Positions 1 to 10,965 of a stretch of DNA of 64,000 nt are shown piece by piece (the stretch's first letter is position 1; the number at the start of each line of letters is the position of its first letter). A program made the position numbers and the translations under genes. A model generated the notes under the pieces. The model was not told where the DNA came from. It did not search any database and worked only from the letters and a program-made list of their open reading frames with translations. Source of the stretch: Owenia fusiformis (taxonomy: Eukaryota; Annelida; Polychaeta; Sabellida; Oweniidae); the NCBI GenBank assembly GCA_903813345.2, contig CAIIXF020000005.1:26227375-26291374 (forward strand), read 5' to 3'.

Positions 1-190
1 GCTTCATTGCTGTCAAAAACGTATTCCACGTAACGATATCTTTGCATTTGGAAAGAGGTACATATATTAGTCGCATGGGGCCAGGTCTGGGGACTAGGGA
101 GCCTGGGGAAGTTGTGTGGCCATGAAGAAGGCTTCATCTACTGCATCTTCGGTAATGTGAGCTCTTTGGGGTGGAGCATTGTCGTCATGC
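1..190 (-). pseudogene. mariner-like transposase relic (C-terminal part)
   Basis: Read on the minus strand, one frame gives the mariner signature HDDNAPPQRAH followed about 30 codons later by SPDLAPCD and a basic LRG-type stretch (ISLRGIRF). These surround the second and third catalytic Asp positions of mariner transposases, cut-and-paste enzymes of Tc1/mariner elements. Stop codons fall before SPDLAPCD, right after it, and downstream, so it is a dead copy. The window edge cuts the 3' end. A looser continuation may run to about position 380, but I could not align it. Confidence 0.72.
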
Positions 191-379
191 CAGGAAATCC
201 CCTTTCAACCACATTTGTCTTGACTGAAACTGTGACTGATCTGCGACCATCATTATGACACAAAAATGTCCTTGATTTCTTTGTGTCGATGACTCATGAA
301 TGAGACAATGGAATGTAGTTACTATTGTGATAATCACATAAAACATATTATGGAGTCTTGCATAAAAATGTGAGGTCAT

Positions 380-1313
380 TTGGAGGTATACAATATATCA
401 AAAAACTCTAAAAATTATCTTCCAAACCCGCTTTCAAAAGGGTGCCCCGCCTACCCAAAACAATCGTCACCATAGCAACACACATAACAATGTAATTGAA
501 GCTAATCCATTGTCATTGATCTTATTTAATAGGTTAATATTTTCTGCATCATCTGTGAAAATTTCAATGTGATTGATTAAAGTATGAAAAAATGAGAGCA
601 GTTGGTTACTTACTTTCTGATCGGGCCTCGTATATTACGATTCGAATATGAAAACTCACCAAAATTATTTCGATATTCATCATTCCCCACCATTATTACA
701 AGCCTCCTTTATGATGTCACGAGTCGTTACTCACATTGCCAGGTGCACTGTATCCCAATACATACCGGGTGAAATATTGGATTTGTTCACAGTTTATAGA
801 AGGCATGAATACAGTCATATTGGAATTCATTATAAATCACTAGATTGTAGAACAATGTTTTTTATGGTTTTAAAAACGAGAATAATTACATTTTTAGCAT
901 AATAAGTTGACAGTAGATAAATAAGTGACACTTGATTACTATTGTAATAGAATAAAATAAGATATAATATCAAAATGACCAAAATGAAATAAGAAGATTT
1001 TGAAATACCACAGCTTAATGTCTACTCATTCTTTTAGTTGAAAATAAAAACTGAGGCCTGTAGAAAATAGTCTAGAAAATGTTGACTGAGAACTAGTTGT
1101 ATTTGCACTCATTTTGTGAATCGTCTGTGGTTTCCCTGGGAGATCTCTGCAAGTTTACTGTTGTCCCCAATAATATTTTTAAATCGTCTATGTCACAATT
1201 CACATGGGCATTCAACTAGTTCAACTAAAAAGCATTCATGCAATGCCCATGCAATACACATGATACACAGTGAAAAATATTGAATCTTATAGATTGTGTT
1301 CTTTAAAATTCAG
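380..1313. other. non-coding stretch upstream of the first recognisable exon
   Basis: AT-rich intronic or intergenic sequence. An 84-codon open frame at 648-902 (+) resembles no family I know and lacks a convincing splice context. No RNA gene or clear repeat is visible. Confidence 0.4.
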
Positions 1314-1545
1314 CAAAATCCATATAATTTTCAGCAACAAGCAATCCAGCAAGCTCAGTCTAAGTCAGATGACAAACTTCAGGAGACTCTCAACCTAACA
1401 GTCAAGAGACTAGATGTATATAAGCAGGAGTTTGATCTTCTGAACTACTCTCTTAGCAGTGCAAGAATATTCTTCAGGGCGGATAAAACAGCAGCTGAAG
1501 AAAAGGAGGATTCTAAAGCTAAAGAAAAGGCAGAGAAAGATAAAG
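1314..1545 (+). CDS. coding exon, C-terminal region of an unrecognised coiled-coil protein
   Basis: Phase-0 exon after a TTCAG acceptor at 1309-1313 (an alternative TTTCAG puts the start at 1335, same phase). It ends in phase 1 at a GTTTGT donor at 1546. It encodes a Gln-rich start, an amphipathic helix around [18 protein letters not shown], an aromatic patch (SARIFF) and a Glu/Lys-rich charged tail. This looks like a coiled coil followed by a low-complexity linker. It joins in phase to exons at 2048 and 3690, which add a Ser/Thr/Pro linker and a polyproline end. I do not recognise the protein; the N-terminal exons lie outside the window. Confidence 0.72.
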
Positions 1546-2047
1546 GTTTGTAATTATTTTTATGTAAAATATGACCACAAACAGTAGGTCTTTTTATATA
1601 TCAACAACAGTACCAAATTACAAAAACATCAAGATAATGTACATAGGTATTCCATAAATTCTCATAAAATGCCTCTGAAATGTTTTTTTGTAATATTTTT
1701 ACCTGAAATTTTTCACAAATATATGGTATATAATGTACCATTCTCTTCCTTGGATAAACTTGGGTGATCATTATACATGTAGTTGCAGTTGAGTTATGGT
1801 TGTTATGGTTAGCAATCATAGTGGGTTCAATTCCCACCAAGGTGGAATACCTTTTTCACATCAGCCCCAAGTATAGGATTTGATTTCATGTTTGAAATGA
1901 ACTTACTGTGATGATCCAGCCTTCTAGGATAATAGAATGTACATGTACATGTATTACATGAAAATCTACCTTTTTGTCTTGATTTCCTTATGTTCTGGAA
2001 ATAAAGACATGAATAACACAGTTGAGTAATATGTACTTATTTTGCAG

Positions 2048-2107
2048 ATCAAGCTCAAGCACCAGCGACCAGTGATACCCCTACCTCCACAGAGACTCCA
2101 ACTGCAG
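2048..2107 (+). CDS. second visible exon of the unrecognised coiled-coil protein
   Basis: A 60-nt exon between TTTGCAG (ends 2047) and GTAATT (2108). Phase 1 in and phase 1 out, matching its neighbours. It encodes a linker rich in Ala, Thr, Ser and Pro (DQAQAPATSDTPTSTETPTA), probably disordered. Confidence 0.65.
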
Positions 2108-3689
2108 GTAATTTATTTTTTTATAAGTGGTACCAACCAGACCTTATTGTACCTGACTGTTAATTAATTTGCTCACTGCATCATCAATTCAACTTTCTAA
2201 TGTGTGTAGCCTCTCACATTATTGCACATGTATATATTTTCATGGGCTTTCAAGAGGTAAATTCAGTAACACAACATAATGTTGCCTCCTATTTATAGAT
2301 TTATAGCATAAGTATGTAAAACATTAGATTCCTGCATCGCTGTTGTTTTAAGTTTATCGATTGAAATGAAATATTTGTTTGTTAGTGAAGTGATCCAAGT
2401 GGTAAGTCACATCCTTCTTATATTTTGCATATAATTGTTAGTTGTTGAGGTAGTCCTCGTATGATAGATGTCACTGCTTTATACATAGCAATATTTTTAA
2501 ACTTTTCAAACTTTTGCATGATTGGGTGATTGGGTTTTCAGGCTCTTTTGTGTTCTTTCTAGTATATGCAATGTCATCAGACTATGCATGTTTGTACAGT
2601 ATAATGGTATGCACTGATGGTGTTTTAGGTCAATGATTACAAAAATAAATTATCCAGTCAATCATTGATTAACAAAATGTTACATTGAATACAGATTGCA
2701 ATTTTTCGTCAATTTACAAAGGGATAATTAAATGATTTTAGTTTCACTCACTGTTATTTCAAAGTTCTTTCCAACGATTTCCAATCAATTACAATTGGTA
2801 TCCAAGTCTTACATTACTATATCTGTACATGATTGTATGTACTGCTGTCACCTCTCGATGAGGTAATATACATGTACTTCTGTTGGCATGTAAAGATTGA
2901 ATTTTGTAAGTGCTATTGTTTTTGACAGATCATGAGATATTAAGATTGGTAATCAGTTGTCCATATATTGGTCCAATGATTTTAACCCAGGACTCGATGA
3001 ATTGTGATGATTTAAAAAACATGTATGTCTTGTTTCCAGACTTTCAATAAGTGTGTTAGCATGAATTTAAAGTCTAGGATACAAGTCATGAGTAGATTAA
3101 ACATTGAGTCATTTTGTCTACACCTCTATTATGTATACTGTATGAAGAATTATGTGCTTGTATGTAGTTGTCATGTTACAGATTGAAAACATCATTTTTC
3201 ATTATTAGTCACAGTATTAGCTCTGTGTTCTAGTATTGGACGGTACCATTGGTATACATTGTACATAGATGGTATATTGTACCTTTTTGCTTTGTACAAA
3301 ATATGCATGGAAATCTTTTAGGCCTACTGTGTTGTTGTTTTTTTGTTATTTTTTTATTTATTTATATGACACACAAAAATACTTTACATCTCATTAATGT
3401 TAAGTCTATGTTATTTGAAGTAACCCATAACCCATTTGTTGATTATATTACAGTACTACGTTTATAGTATATGATTCAAATTATATCTCAAGAAGAATTA
3501 AACTCTTGCTTCAATGATGTGAACTGTAATGACGAGCCAATGTTTTTCACTCATTTGCACGGTTTGGGTAATTAGCCCATAGCAGTCTTTGTAACCTCTC
3601 CAATCTCCATATTATTCAACTGATATATGAAATAATGATATATTGTCATATTAATATCTTATTTCATGTTATTCCAATGTTTTTTTCAG
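2108..3689 (+). other. intron of the unrecognised coiled-coil gene
   Basis: 1.58-kb AT-rich intron with a TTTTTTCAG acceptor. No coding exon, RNA gene or recognisable mobile element seen. Confidence 0.5.
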
Positions 3690-3748
3690 TAGAAGGAGCA
3701 GGTGCCCCACCTCCACCACCCCCTCCACCCCCACCCATGGCATTCTAA
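3690..3748 (+). CDS. last exon of the unrecognised coiled-coil protein: polyproline C-terminus
   Basis: Starts after TTTTTTCAG and completes the split valine codon from the previous exon. It encodes VEGAGA, ten consecutive prolines, then MAF and TAA at 3746-3748. Proline-rich tails of this kind commonly bind profilin, SH3 or WW domains, but nothing here identifies the partner. An AATAAA at 4110-4115 is a candidate polyadenylation signal, giving a 3' UTR of about 0.4 kb. Confidence 0.68.
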
Positions 3749-4122
3749 GTCCCCTCCCCCAGGGCAAGATGGTATGAGGGTTCCAATGGACTTAACTAAG
3801 CAGTGTAAAGATGATCTCTGACGGATACAGAAGATATAGCTTGGTTATTATACTTATGGGACTCAAGTCATATGACAAATCAGATAGAACATGGAACATT
3901 GTCTGTCTTTGTCTTGGAGGCTGCCCAACATAGTAGAAGTACTTGACAAAAAAAGTGTATTTTAGTTCTAAAAAATAAGGAGTTACAGTATTAAATAAAT
4001 TAATATGATTGAAATATTATGTTAAACAAAAATGTTCTCATGGTATATCTACTATCCTATTAAACGATATATGTAAGATACTCATCCCAGGGTTTTCATA
4101 CAAAAGAAAAATAAAGCTGTGG

Positions 4123-4224
4123 TGACATATTGTTACAGTCACCAACTATTTTGTGGTTGGTGTTTGATATTCAGTGTCTAACAAATGGCAGGTAGTTTTG
4201 CATTTTGCATATTTTAATGTCTTG
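4123..4224 (+). mobile_element. short Helentron-like copy (CACCAC family)
   Basis: Carries the family blocks GTGGTGACATATTGTTA near the 5' end and AACAAATGGCAGGTAG...TTTTGCAT near the 3' end, ending in CTTG before T, as in the longer copies at 31187, 32581 and 51657. The first arm of the 5' hairpin is missing. It lies in the 3' UTR or just downstream of the first gene. Confidence 0.5.
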
Positions 4225-4256
4225 TTAAATCTGCTGTAGAAAGGTGCAATATTGAA

Positions 4257-4390
4257 CAAATATTTCACTCTATTGAGGTGAATACCTGTACATCTTTCAC
4301 AAGTGATATTCCACGAAGCCCGAAGGGCAAGTGGAATATCACCTTGTGAAAGTGCAACAGGTATTCACCGAAAATAGAGTGAAATATTTG
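4257..4390. repeat. 134-bp long palindrome (hairpin element)
   Basis: CAAATATTTCACTCTATT at the left is mirrored by AATAGAGTGAAATATTTG at the right. The arms continue inward through GGTGAATACCTG / CAGGTATTCACC and TTTCACAAGTGATATTCCAC to a loop near CGAAGCCCGAAGGG. Transcribed, it would fold into one long hairpin. No coding capacity. Confidence 0.7.
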
Positions 4391-4393
4391 TTT

Positions 4394-4681
4394 TATTATA
4401 TCACTGTCTAGCTAAACATCCCTAATATTATTAAGTCATTAAGTCTTCAGATATTTTTACGAATCTACTCGGTTCGTCTGCCATTTTGACTTAAACTGAA
4501 CTAAATTATTTACACTGAACGAAAACAAATCTTTCAAAATTCCCGGGAGCGTGGGATATCGCTAGATATCTCACGGTTGTCTTATCTGATTAGCATTGCC
4601 ATTGAATATCGCCAGATATCCCACGACATGTGACCCGGTTTTGACCAATCATACTGTCGCTAGCTAGATAGTGATATAATA
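4394..4681. mobile_element. 288-bp MITE-like element with 21-bp TIRs
   Basis: Begins TATTATATCACTGTCTAGCT and ends with its reverse complement (one base differing in the inner part). The interior has a second pair of inverted blocks, GTGGGATATCGCTAGATATC and GATATCCCACG. A non-autonomous DNA transposon abutting the palindrome at 4257-4390. Superfamily not determined. Confidence 0.6.
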
Positions 4682-5401
4682 ATGCTAAATACCTGTAATA
4701 AATTGTATTATAGTATCATGTTTGTTGAAATAAAGATTGAAATATAAAGTTATTTAAATATTATTGTTTATTTGATATTTGATCAGAAGTTTGATATAGG
4801 ACTTTACCCTTAGGTTCTATCATGGACATATGGACGTATATTTTCCTCCATGGTTCTATGTTATGCCGTGGTCACATTTGCTCCGATTTTTACTTGAATA
4901 CAATTTTAAACACAATACTCAATCGGCCGGGTGCCGGTGCTGAAAATCGGAGCATATGTGACCATGGCATTAGAAGTAGTTTCATGTGTGTCATTGACCA
5001 TAGTGCTGTCTTCAGATCTTGCAGCATATAAATTTTTTTTACATCTAATGATTTTTCAAATTCAACGAATCTTTTAGAGAAAAGAAGAACAATGAAGAAA
5101 TTTATATTTTACATTTCCAATAACTATTGACATGAATTTTACAAGAAGATCTGGCATATTATATGGTATATCTGGTTCATTTTCAAAAAAGTCAAAAATT
5201 GTACTGTATTGTGTTAGTGAACACCTCTCTTTAGTGAAAACTTGCTCCTTGTGAATGCTCATCTTGGAACATTCCATTTTGACTTCTGTATGAAAAAATT
5301 GTAGTGAACACCAATCATCTCCAGTGAATATCTTTTGTGGCTCTTAGTGCTGACTATTCACTTCTACAATCTATGGATAAAAAAGCAAAATAAAAAGTAA
5401 T
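4682..5401. other. intergenic stretch left of the tRNA locus
   Basis: AT-rich. Short inverted blocks flank 4865-4965 (GGTCACATTTGCTCCGATTTT and its complement), another small hairpin-type repeat. No gene seen. Confidence 0.4.
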
Positions 5402-5456
5402 CGCAGTCGGCAGGATTCGAACCTGCGCGGGGAGACCCCAATAGATTTCTAGTCTA
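5402..5456 (-). pseudogene. truncated tRNA-Ser copy (3' part only)
   Basis: Identical to the 3' part of the adjacent tRNA-Ser: acceptor 3' strand, T arm with box B (GGTTCGAATCC), variable arm and anticodon loop. It stops in the anticodon stem, so it lacks the D arm, box A and the 5' acceptor strand. The 90-bp offset to the intact gene, with the same AATAAAAAGTA spacer, shows a tandem duplication that clipped one copy. It cannot fold as a tRNA. Confidence 0.85.
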
Positions 5457-5481
5457 CAATCCATGGATAAAAAAGCAAAAT

Positions 5482-5486
5482 AAAAA
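5482..5486 (-). terminator. Pol III terminator of tRNA-Ser
   Basis: Five A residues on the plus strand give TTTTT on the minus strand, about 5 nt beyond the discriminator base of the tRNA. This is a normal Pol III stop. Confidence 0.7.
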
Positions 5487-5491
5487 GTACT

Positions 5492-5573
5492 CGCAGTCGG
5501 CAGGATTCGAACCTGCGCGGGGAGACCCCAATAGATTTCTAGTCTATCGCCTTAACCACTCGGCCACGACTGC
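5492..5573 (-). tRNA. tRNA-Ser (anticodon AGA)
   Basis: An 82-nt type II tRNA. On the minus strand it starts GCAGTCG and ends CGACTGC plus discriminator G. It has box A (TGGCCGAGTGG), the anticodon loop CTAGAAA with anticodon AGA, a long variable arm (TGGGGTCTCCCCGC) and box B (GGTTCGAATCC). The anticodon stem pairs fully (ATAGA/TCTAT) and no intron is present. A T5 terminator follows. It lies about 190 bp from the ETS site of the probable XPOT promoter and is transcribed away from it. Confidence 0.95.
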
Positions 5574-5754
5574 TGGTTGGGAAACTTGCCAGATTATAAT
5601 TTAATTATAGAATCCATTACTATTGGAAGTAAACATTTACTTGATTAATAATAATTAGCTAAGAACAAAAGTCATTGTTCATTTCATGTCTAAGAACTCA
5701 AACGAAACATTCAAAACGTTCTAAAAATTTGAGAAAGTGTAAAAATAGAGGGCG

Positions 5755-5854
5755 GTACCATACCGGAAGTGCAACCATGCACATGATGAAACGTGGAGAA
5801 AGAGTGGAATCTTTGCCTGTTTAGATAACAAAAACGACGGAATTAGCACTTATT
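5755..5854 (+). promoter_or_regulatory. XPOT: probable XPOT promoter and noncoding first exon
   Basis: ACCGGAAGTG at 5762-5771 is a strong ETS/GABP-type site, typical of TATA-less housekeeping promoters. A possible 5' UTR exon follows and ends at a GTGAGT donor at 5855. The nearest fitting acceptor is TATTTTCAG at 11761-11769, giving a second exon with 34 nt of 5' UTR before the ATG at 11804. The motif and splice signals are seen; the link to XPOT is inferred. Confidence 0.5.
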
Positions 5855-5860
5855 GTGAGT

Positions 5861-6217
5861 ATATTTCATCACTTTATAATAAGCCACCGAGTGAAATGCA
5901 TTTCGATGCAGTTACATAGTTAAAAGTGATGGAATAACATAAACGTATTTTTTACATTTCTGGGATTTTTCTTTGCTTTGGTGACAAAGTTGAATCAATG
6001 AATGTATGAAGAAGAAGATACTAGGATTATGATAAGACATCTAATCTATCACCTATGATTTGTAAGTAAGCCAAACTCTTATAGCAGACAGCTGATTAAA
6101 GATGTTTGCGATTGAGCAAAACATTGACGTCGTCAGCCTACACTCATTTTATCCTATGCAGACAAGGTAAGTTCAGCAGCGGCAGCTCATACAGTTCGCA
6201 CTGCACGAGCACATCAC
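5861..6217. other. proposed XPOT 5' UTR intron, left part
   Basis: AT-rich sequence between the ETS-site promoter and the first mobile element. No gene or repeat recognised. Confidence 0.35.
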
Positions 6218-6226
6218 GGGTAATAC

Positions 6227-6772
6227 TTATCGCATCCTACGACCCCTTTAGATTGTGGTCGTAGGCCCGATTCATTAGCAAGCCTGTGTTTCTACAATAT
6301 CGGAGAATGAACTATGCATTGCACACATAAATGACCTACCTCGATACATTCCTGAGTATTTTAGAATTCTTTTCATATAGTTGAATCGCAAATTATATAG
6401 GTTTATCGGCAGAACGAAGATATTTTCGTTTTTGATAGCAATATTTGCGTGTAGGTTCAACCGTCAAATTCCTCCATTCAGTTCCCGGCATGCACCAGTC
6501 ATAAGGGAAATCCCTGGGGAATTCCCCTTCCGACATTTTGAAAATTGCTGAGATATTTCCGATGTAAAAACTAAAATCTCTTAGTTCTGACGATAAACCC
6601 ATACAATTGGCGATCTAACAACATAAAAAGAATTTTAAAATACTCTGGAATGTATCGAGGTAGGTCATTTAATAGCGCAATGCGTAGTTCATTCTCCGAC
6701 ATTGTAGAAAGACAGGCTTACGAATGAAACGGGCCTACGACCACAATCTAAAGGGGTCGTAGGATGCGATAA
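6227..6772. mobile_element. 546-bp long-TIR DNA transposon with 9-bp target duplication
   Basis: Ends TTATCGCATCCTACGACCCC and its exact reverse complement. The arms stay alike for about 170 bp through CCTACGACC, TCTACAATRTCGGAGAATGA and GACCTACCTCGATACATTCC. The 9-bp direct repeat GGGTAATAC flanks it at 6218-6226 and 6773-6781. Long TIRs with a 9-bp duplication fit the Mutator (MULE) group. It has no transposase, so it is non-autonomous; the open frames inside come from the arms. Confidence 0.78.
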
Positions 6773-7264
6773 GGGTAATACTGGGAAATGAATGATCCTC
6801 CATGCAAAGTGTGCATGTTCATGAGCGATTGTTTATGATTGATCTCATATTATAGGCCAAGGAACATGTATTATTATGCTGAATCGAAGTTCTACATATT
6901 GTTGCAACGGAGACCATATCCATGATACAATATAATCAATAACTCTTAAAGTAGGGGGTGACATAAATTTCAAAAGGTGATGGCCATGATTGTATATGAT
7001 ATTATTATCTTAGTGTAAGGCTCCTTTATTTTCTATTTGGTCTTATACTTGAATCTTACTTCCTTGTGGCTTGTTGTGTTGCATAAGCCGCTTTTTCCTC
7101 GGCAGTTAGTCTCTTGTGCTTTTTGTATATTCACTATGTACTTTCTCTTGTACTTTATTCACTTGTTGCGCAGATTTTCAAAGTGTCATTCATTATTCAT
7201 ATTTACATTCATATTATTTATTTATTTCTCTCTCTCAGCAGTCATTATCTGTAATTATATTTAA

Positions 7265-10087
7265 ACAGTCTCTGTCTGTTAGATTCTTTTAGTTGTCTTT
7301 AGATATGTCATTAAGAAATGTCTCATATCTCTGTTCTGTGCTTCATTAAGTGCTTTATGAAAGCCTGTCAAAATCTTTAAGTCTATATTTGGCTTGGGCC
7401 CTTCAATCCCTAGTAATTTCACTTCAGCCTTATGTAGCATTAGTTCACGTTCAGCATAGAACTTCTTACAATTGAAAATGTAGTGGTGAACTGTCTCTGC
7501 ACATTTGCAGTACTCGCATTGGTTTGAGATGTCTGTCTGTATCTTAGACAAATGATTGTTTAGCTTGGAGTGTCCAGTAATCAGTTGATTTATCTTACAA
7601 AAGTAAGACCGATTTTGTTCATTCAGATTATTTTGGACTCCTACAGTTTCAATAATTTCTTGTATGTGTTTGACTTTTGTTAAGTTATCATATAGAGTCT
7701 GCCACTTGCTTAGGGCAGTTTTCTTTATAGATCTATATACTTCCTCTTTGCTTTGTTTAACAGAGGATGGGGGCAGTGGCGCTGCTTCCGCTGCTGCTTC
7801 CTTGGCATATGTATCGGCTAATTCATTGCCGTGAATTCCTAAGTGGCGCCCTCGCTCAATCTGTAAACCAGAAACCTGGAATTTTCAATGCATTTAATTT
7901 CAGACCTTGGTTTATTTCTACTGAAAGTGCTAAGAAGGGCTGGTTGACAGTCACCAAAGATGTGAATATCGTGGTTGTTAATAGATATAGAGTGCAGGAA
8001 TTCTAGAGCAAGGTGCAAAGCCTGTATTTCCCCACAATAATTATTGCTTCTGACACTGATTGCTTTTTTCAAGCACACAGGTTCAGATTTGGTCCCGGCA
8101 AGAAATATAATCGCGCTTGACCCTGTTGGTCCTGGATTTGATAGAGTTGACCCGTCAGTGAATACAATCACAGATTTATTGCTCAAATTGTTGATTTTAT
8201 CTTTGATGATTTTACACTGCTCAGTTTTACTCACCCCCGTTGTTTTGCTACCTTCGAAAATGTTAAGCTGGTAGGGTGGAAGTTCTAGACTTGTTTTGTA
8301 TTCTTTTTCGACTTCTGCATTCTTGCCTGTGCTGTTAAACTCTCTTATTCTTGAGTTTAAAATGCTGAAAGTTGATGGTTTTCTTTGTACATGTATATAG
8401 GTTTGATTACTCTTTTTCCAATTGTTGAGTGTTTTTGCGAGTGGGTCATTATCATTTTTACATAAAATTCTAGTGAATTCTTGACTTTGTTGTGTTCTAA
8501 TATGTATATCCATAGGTTGACAATTTGTTATGACGTCAAGAGCATTTGAACTAGTTGTGTACATACATCCTGATGCCTTTAGCAAGGCTAGTCTTTGTAC
8601 TTTCTGAAATTGTTGTGTGGCTTCTTTATGAACGCAAGCTAGAAGTGCACATCCATAATCTAAGTTTGGTACTACTATAGGGTCTTATATAAGTATACGA
8701 AAGCAGATTGTGTGCAACCAGAGCTTACACTTGTGAAGTCAGAAATTCTTTTCAGTGCTGTGAAGCCCTTCTTTGTTCTGTCTTCAATATGTAGGTTAAA
8801 ATCTAATTCATCGTCAATTATTATTCCAAGCACTTTAGTAGATTTGACTATGTCAATTTCCCCTTTTTCCAGTTTAATGGAAGTAGGTACTGTTGTCTGA
8901 ATTCTAGGTGGAGAAAATACAAGTGCTTTGGTTTTGCTTGGTGCAAAACTCATATTCCATTTGGTGCACCATGCTTGTATGGTTGCTAGGTCTTCTTGAA
9001 TTGACTTAATTGCTATGTCCAGATCCTTGTTGCTGGTCCATATGATAATATCATCTGCGTATTCTCCGTAGCTGGCCTTTATGTTGGTGAGGGCGTCTGC
9101 AGTGTACGTGTTGCAGAGCTGCGGGCTAATTACGGCCCCCTGAGGGATACCAATGGAGGACTTTCTAAGAGGAGTTGTGTGTTTGTTTACAGTGATTGAG
9201 TACTGCCTCTTCAAAAGGTATTCTGCTATGTAGCACAGAATTCTGCTCCTGAGTCCTTTGTTGATAAGTTTGTATAGCAGCCCCTCTCTCCAGATCCTTT
9301 CGAAACAAGACTCATAATCTATAGTGATCGCAACGGTGTGTTGGTTCTCACTCCATCCTTGTTGTACTTCCTGTGTTATCTGAGAATTATTTGTTGACAG
9401 CTGTGTTGTTCTAAGTACGCTTCCTGAAAAGGAGACAACAAATCTAATTTAAGAGCAATCCAGGAGTATCTATATGCTATTATTTTTTCATAGAGCTTTC
9501 CTAAAATAGATTCAAGGGTTATTGGTCTATAAGAAGTTGACTTGTTGTATGTTGGTTTACTAGGCTTGGTAGACTATGGGGATCATATGTTTTGGATCTA
9601 TGGTATATTCAATTGGTATTTCCGCTGATTTCCAGCTTTTTTGGTACAATATTAAAAGGGCATCTACAATTACATCCCCTCCCTTTTGAATAAGTATGTA
9701 TTGCACCTTTTCCCTAGGGCTAGGGGCAGATTGGCTTTTTGCCTCTTTTACTGCCTTACAAATTTCATTCTTTGTGATGTTTTCAGCCCCAATATCTGAT
9801 TTATCGTCATAAGATTCACTTCGAATTCTCATTTTTTCATTGTTCATGAATTCTTTGACAAAGTTTTGTACCGATTATACCATTCTTTATTGCTATTTTG
9901 TACATCAAGGCATTCCTTGCCATAGTGTTTCAACATTTCGTTGGCTATCTCTTCGTCTGAGAAGGCTATAGATTCATCTTCTCTTTTAATGGGTTGTACT
10001 ACTTTTTTGTCTTGGTCCAGTGTGGAGTGTTTTTTAACTATTTTCCACATTTCATTTGTGTTTTTTGTATCTAAGATTTCAAATAAT
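7265..10087 (-). pseudogene. 5'-truncated non-LTR retrotransposon with RNase H domain
   Basis: Read on the minus strand from about 10087 down. A linker typical of the endonuclease-RT boundary (10050-9844) is followed by RT blocks (9847-9560, then 9214-8675 with GIPQGAVISPQLC and the catalytic YADD in GEYADDII). An RNase H domain (8585 to about 7790) shows FTDGSTLSNPGP, GEIQALHLALEFL, FGDCQPALLS and HLGIHGNELADTYA. A C-terminal CEYCKCAETVHHYIFNC motif follows (7551-7279). RT plus RNase H fits the I/LOA/Nimb-like groups. Reading-frame changes near 9840, 9560-9214, 8600 and 7840 show it is dead, and the endonuclease is absent. A TIR element abuts its 5' side at 10088. Confidence 0.88.
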
Positions 10088-10472
10088 GGCTTACTTTTGG
10101 TCTCTAACGGTGTCTTACATCAGTATCATCAATCTGTGCAAGTATTGGAGGCATCATGCTGAAATACTTATTTTTCGATCAAGACTTGTAAATTGTTTAT
10201 CGAGTGAATGTTTTTTCGACCCATTTCCAATATGGCGGTTGGCTAGGAGCGAGATACGCAACGAACGAAATGAATTTTGAGAATGAGGGACAACTTTCGG
10301 AGATTTACGAAAATGTCTGATTAGAAAATGCCATATTGGAATTTGGCAGAAAAAAACATTCACTCGACTAACAATTACAAGTCTTGATCAAAAAGGAAGT
10401 ACTTCAGCGCTCCAATACTTGCACGGAAGGATGATAATCATGTATGACACAGTTAGAGAACAAAAGTAAGCC
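10088..10472. mobile_element. 385-bp hairpin MITE with arms of about 190 bp
   Basis: Begins GGCTTACTTTTG and ends CAAAAGTAAGCC. The arms match through TCTCTAACGGTGTC, GTGCAAGTATTGGAG, GATCAAGACTTGTAA and CGAGTGAATGTTTTTT, leaving almost no loop. The left end coincides with the end of recognisable LINE sequence. No clear target duplication found. Non-autonomous, superfamily unknown. Confidence 0.72.
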
Positions 10473-10726
10473 GCGGATCGACTTAATTTGTGTTTTAAAG
10501 GTCACTATTATTCAGCCGTCCATCTCTCCATTGGAGAGCCATAAGTTTCAAAATCTAACATGGCTCTCGAAAGTGAGTAACTTAAATCAGATCTCTTATC
10601 AGCTTATACCCTTTCATGAAACAGCCTGGTTGAAATAATGGTCTTACCGTCTTACCACCTTGTGATTGGTCAGATTAAGTCTTGTGACTGAATTTAAGTG
10701 GAAGTGCATAATTGGGCATAATACTA

Positions 10727-10965
10727 CAGTGCTCACCATAAATAAATGGCATCTTGATTATCTATCACCATTCCCAGACCATGGTGATTTGAGACTTCAT
10801 ACTTTCCAAAAATGTCTAGATACACATTCCTTTAGTTTTGTATATTTTACATTTTGTATACCCTCAACTTCTAATGTATGGGCACTTGAAAATTCTCTCG
10901 TTTTTTACATGGGAAATTCTCACTTCGGCAAATCCATGTGTCATTTATATTTATGGTGAGCACTG
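10727..10965. mobile_element. 239-bp hAT-like MITE
   Basis: TIRs CAGTGCTCACCATAAATAAATG and CATTTATATTTATGGTGAGCACTG. The CAGTG start is common in hAT elements. A clean target duplication is not visible. The overlapping open frames at 10666-11101 are products of this repeat, not genes. Confidence 0.6.

Noticed and set aside
648-902. 84-codon open frame
   Set aside because: No recognisable domain, no splice or promoter support, AT-rich chance frame likely.
7037-7264. 75-codon hydrophobic plus-strand frame
   Set aside because: Low-complexity Phe/Leu-rich reading of T-rich LINE 3' flank; no family resemblance.
7279-10050. An intact RT-RNase H gene
   Set aside because: Motifs change frame several times and the endonuclease is missing, so it is called a truncated pseudogene.
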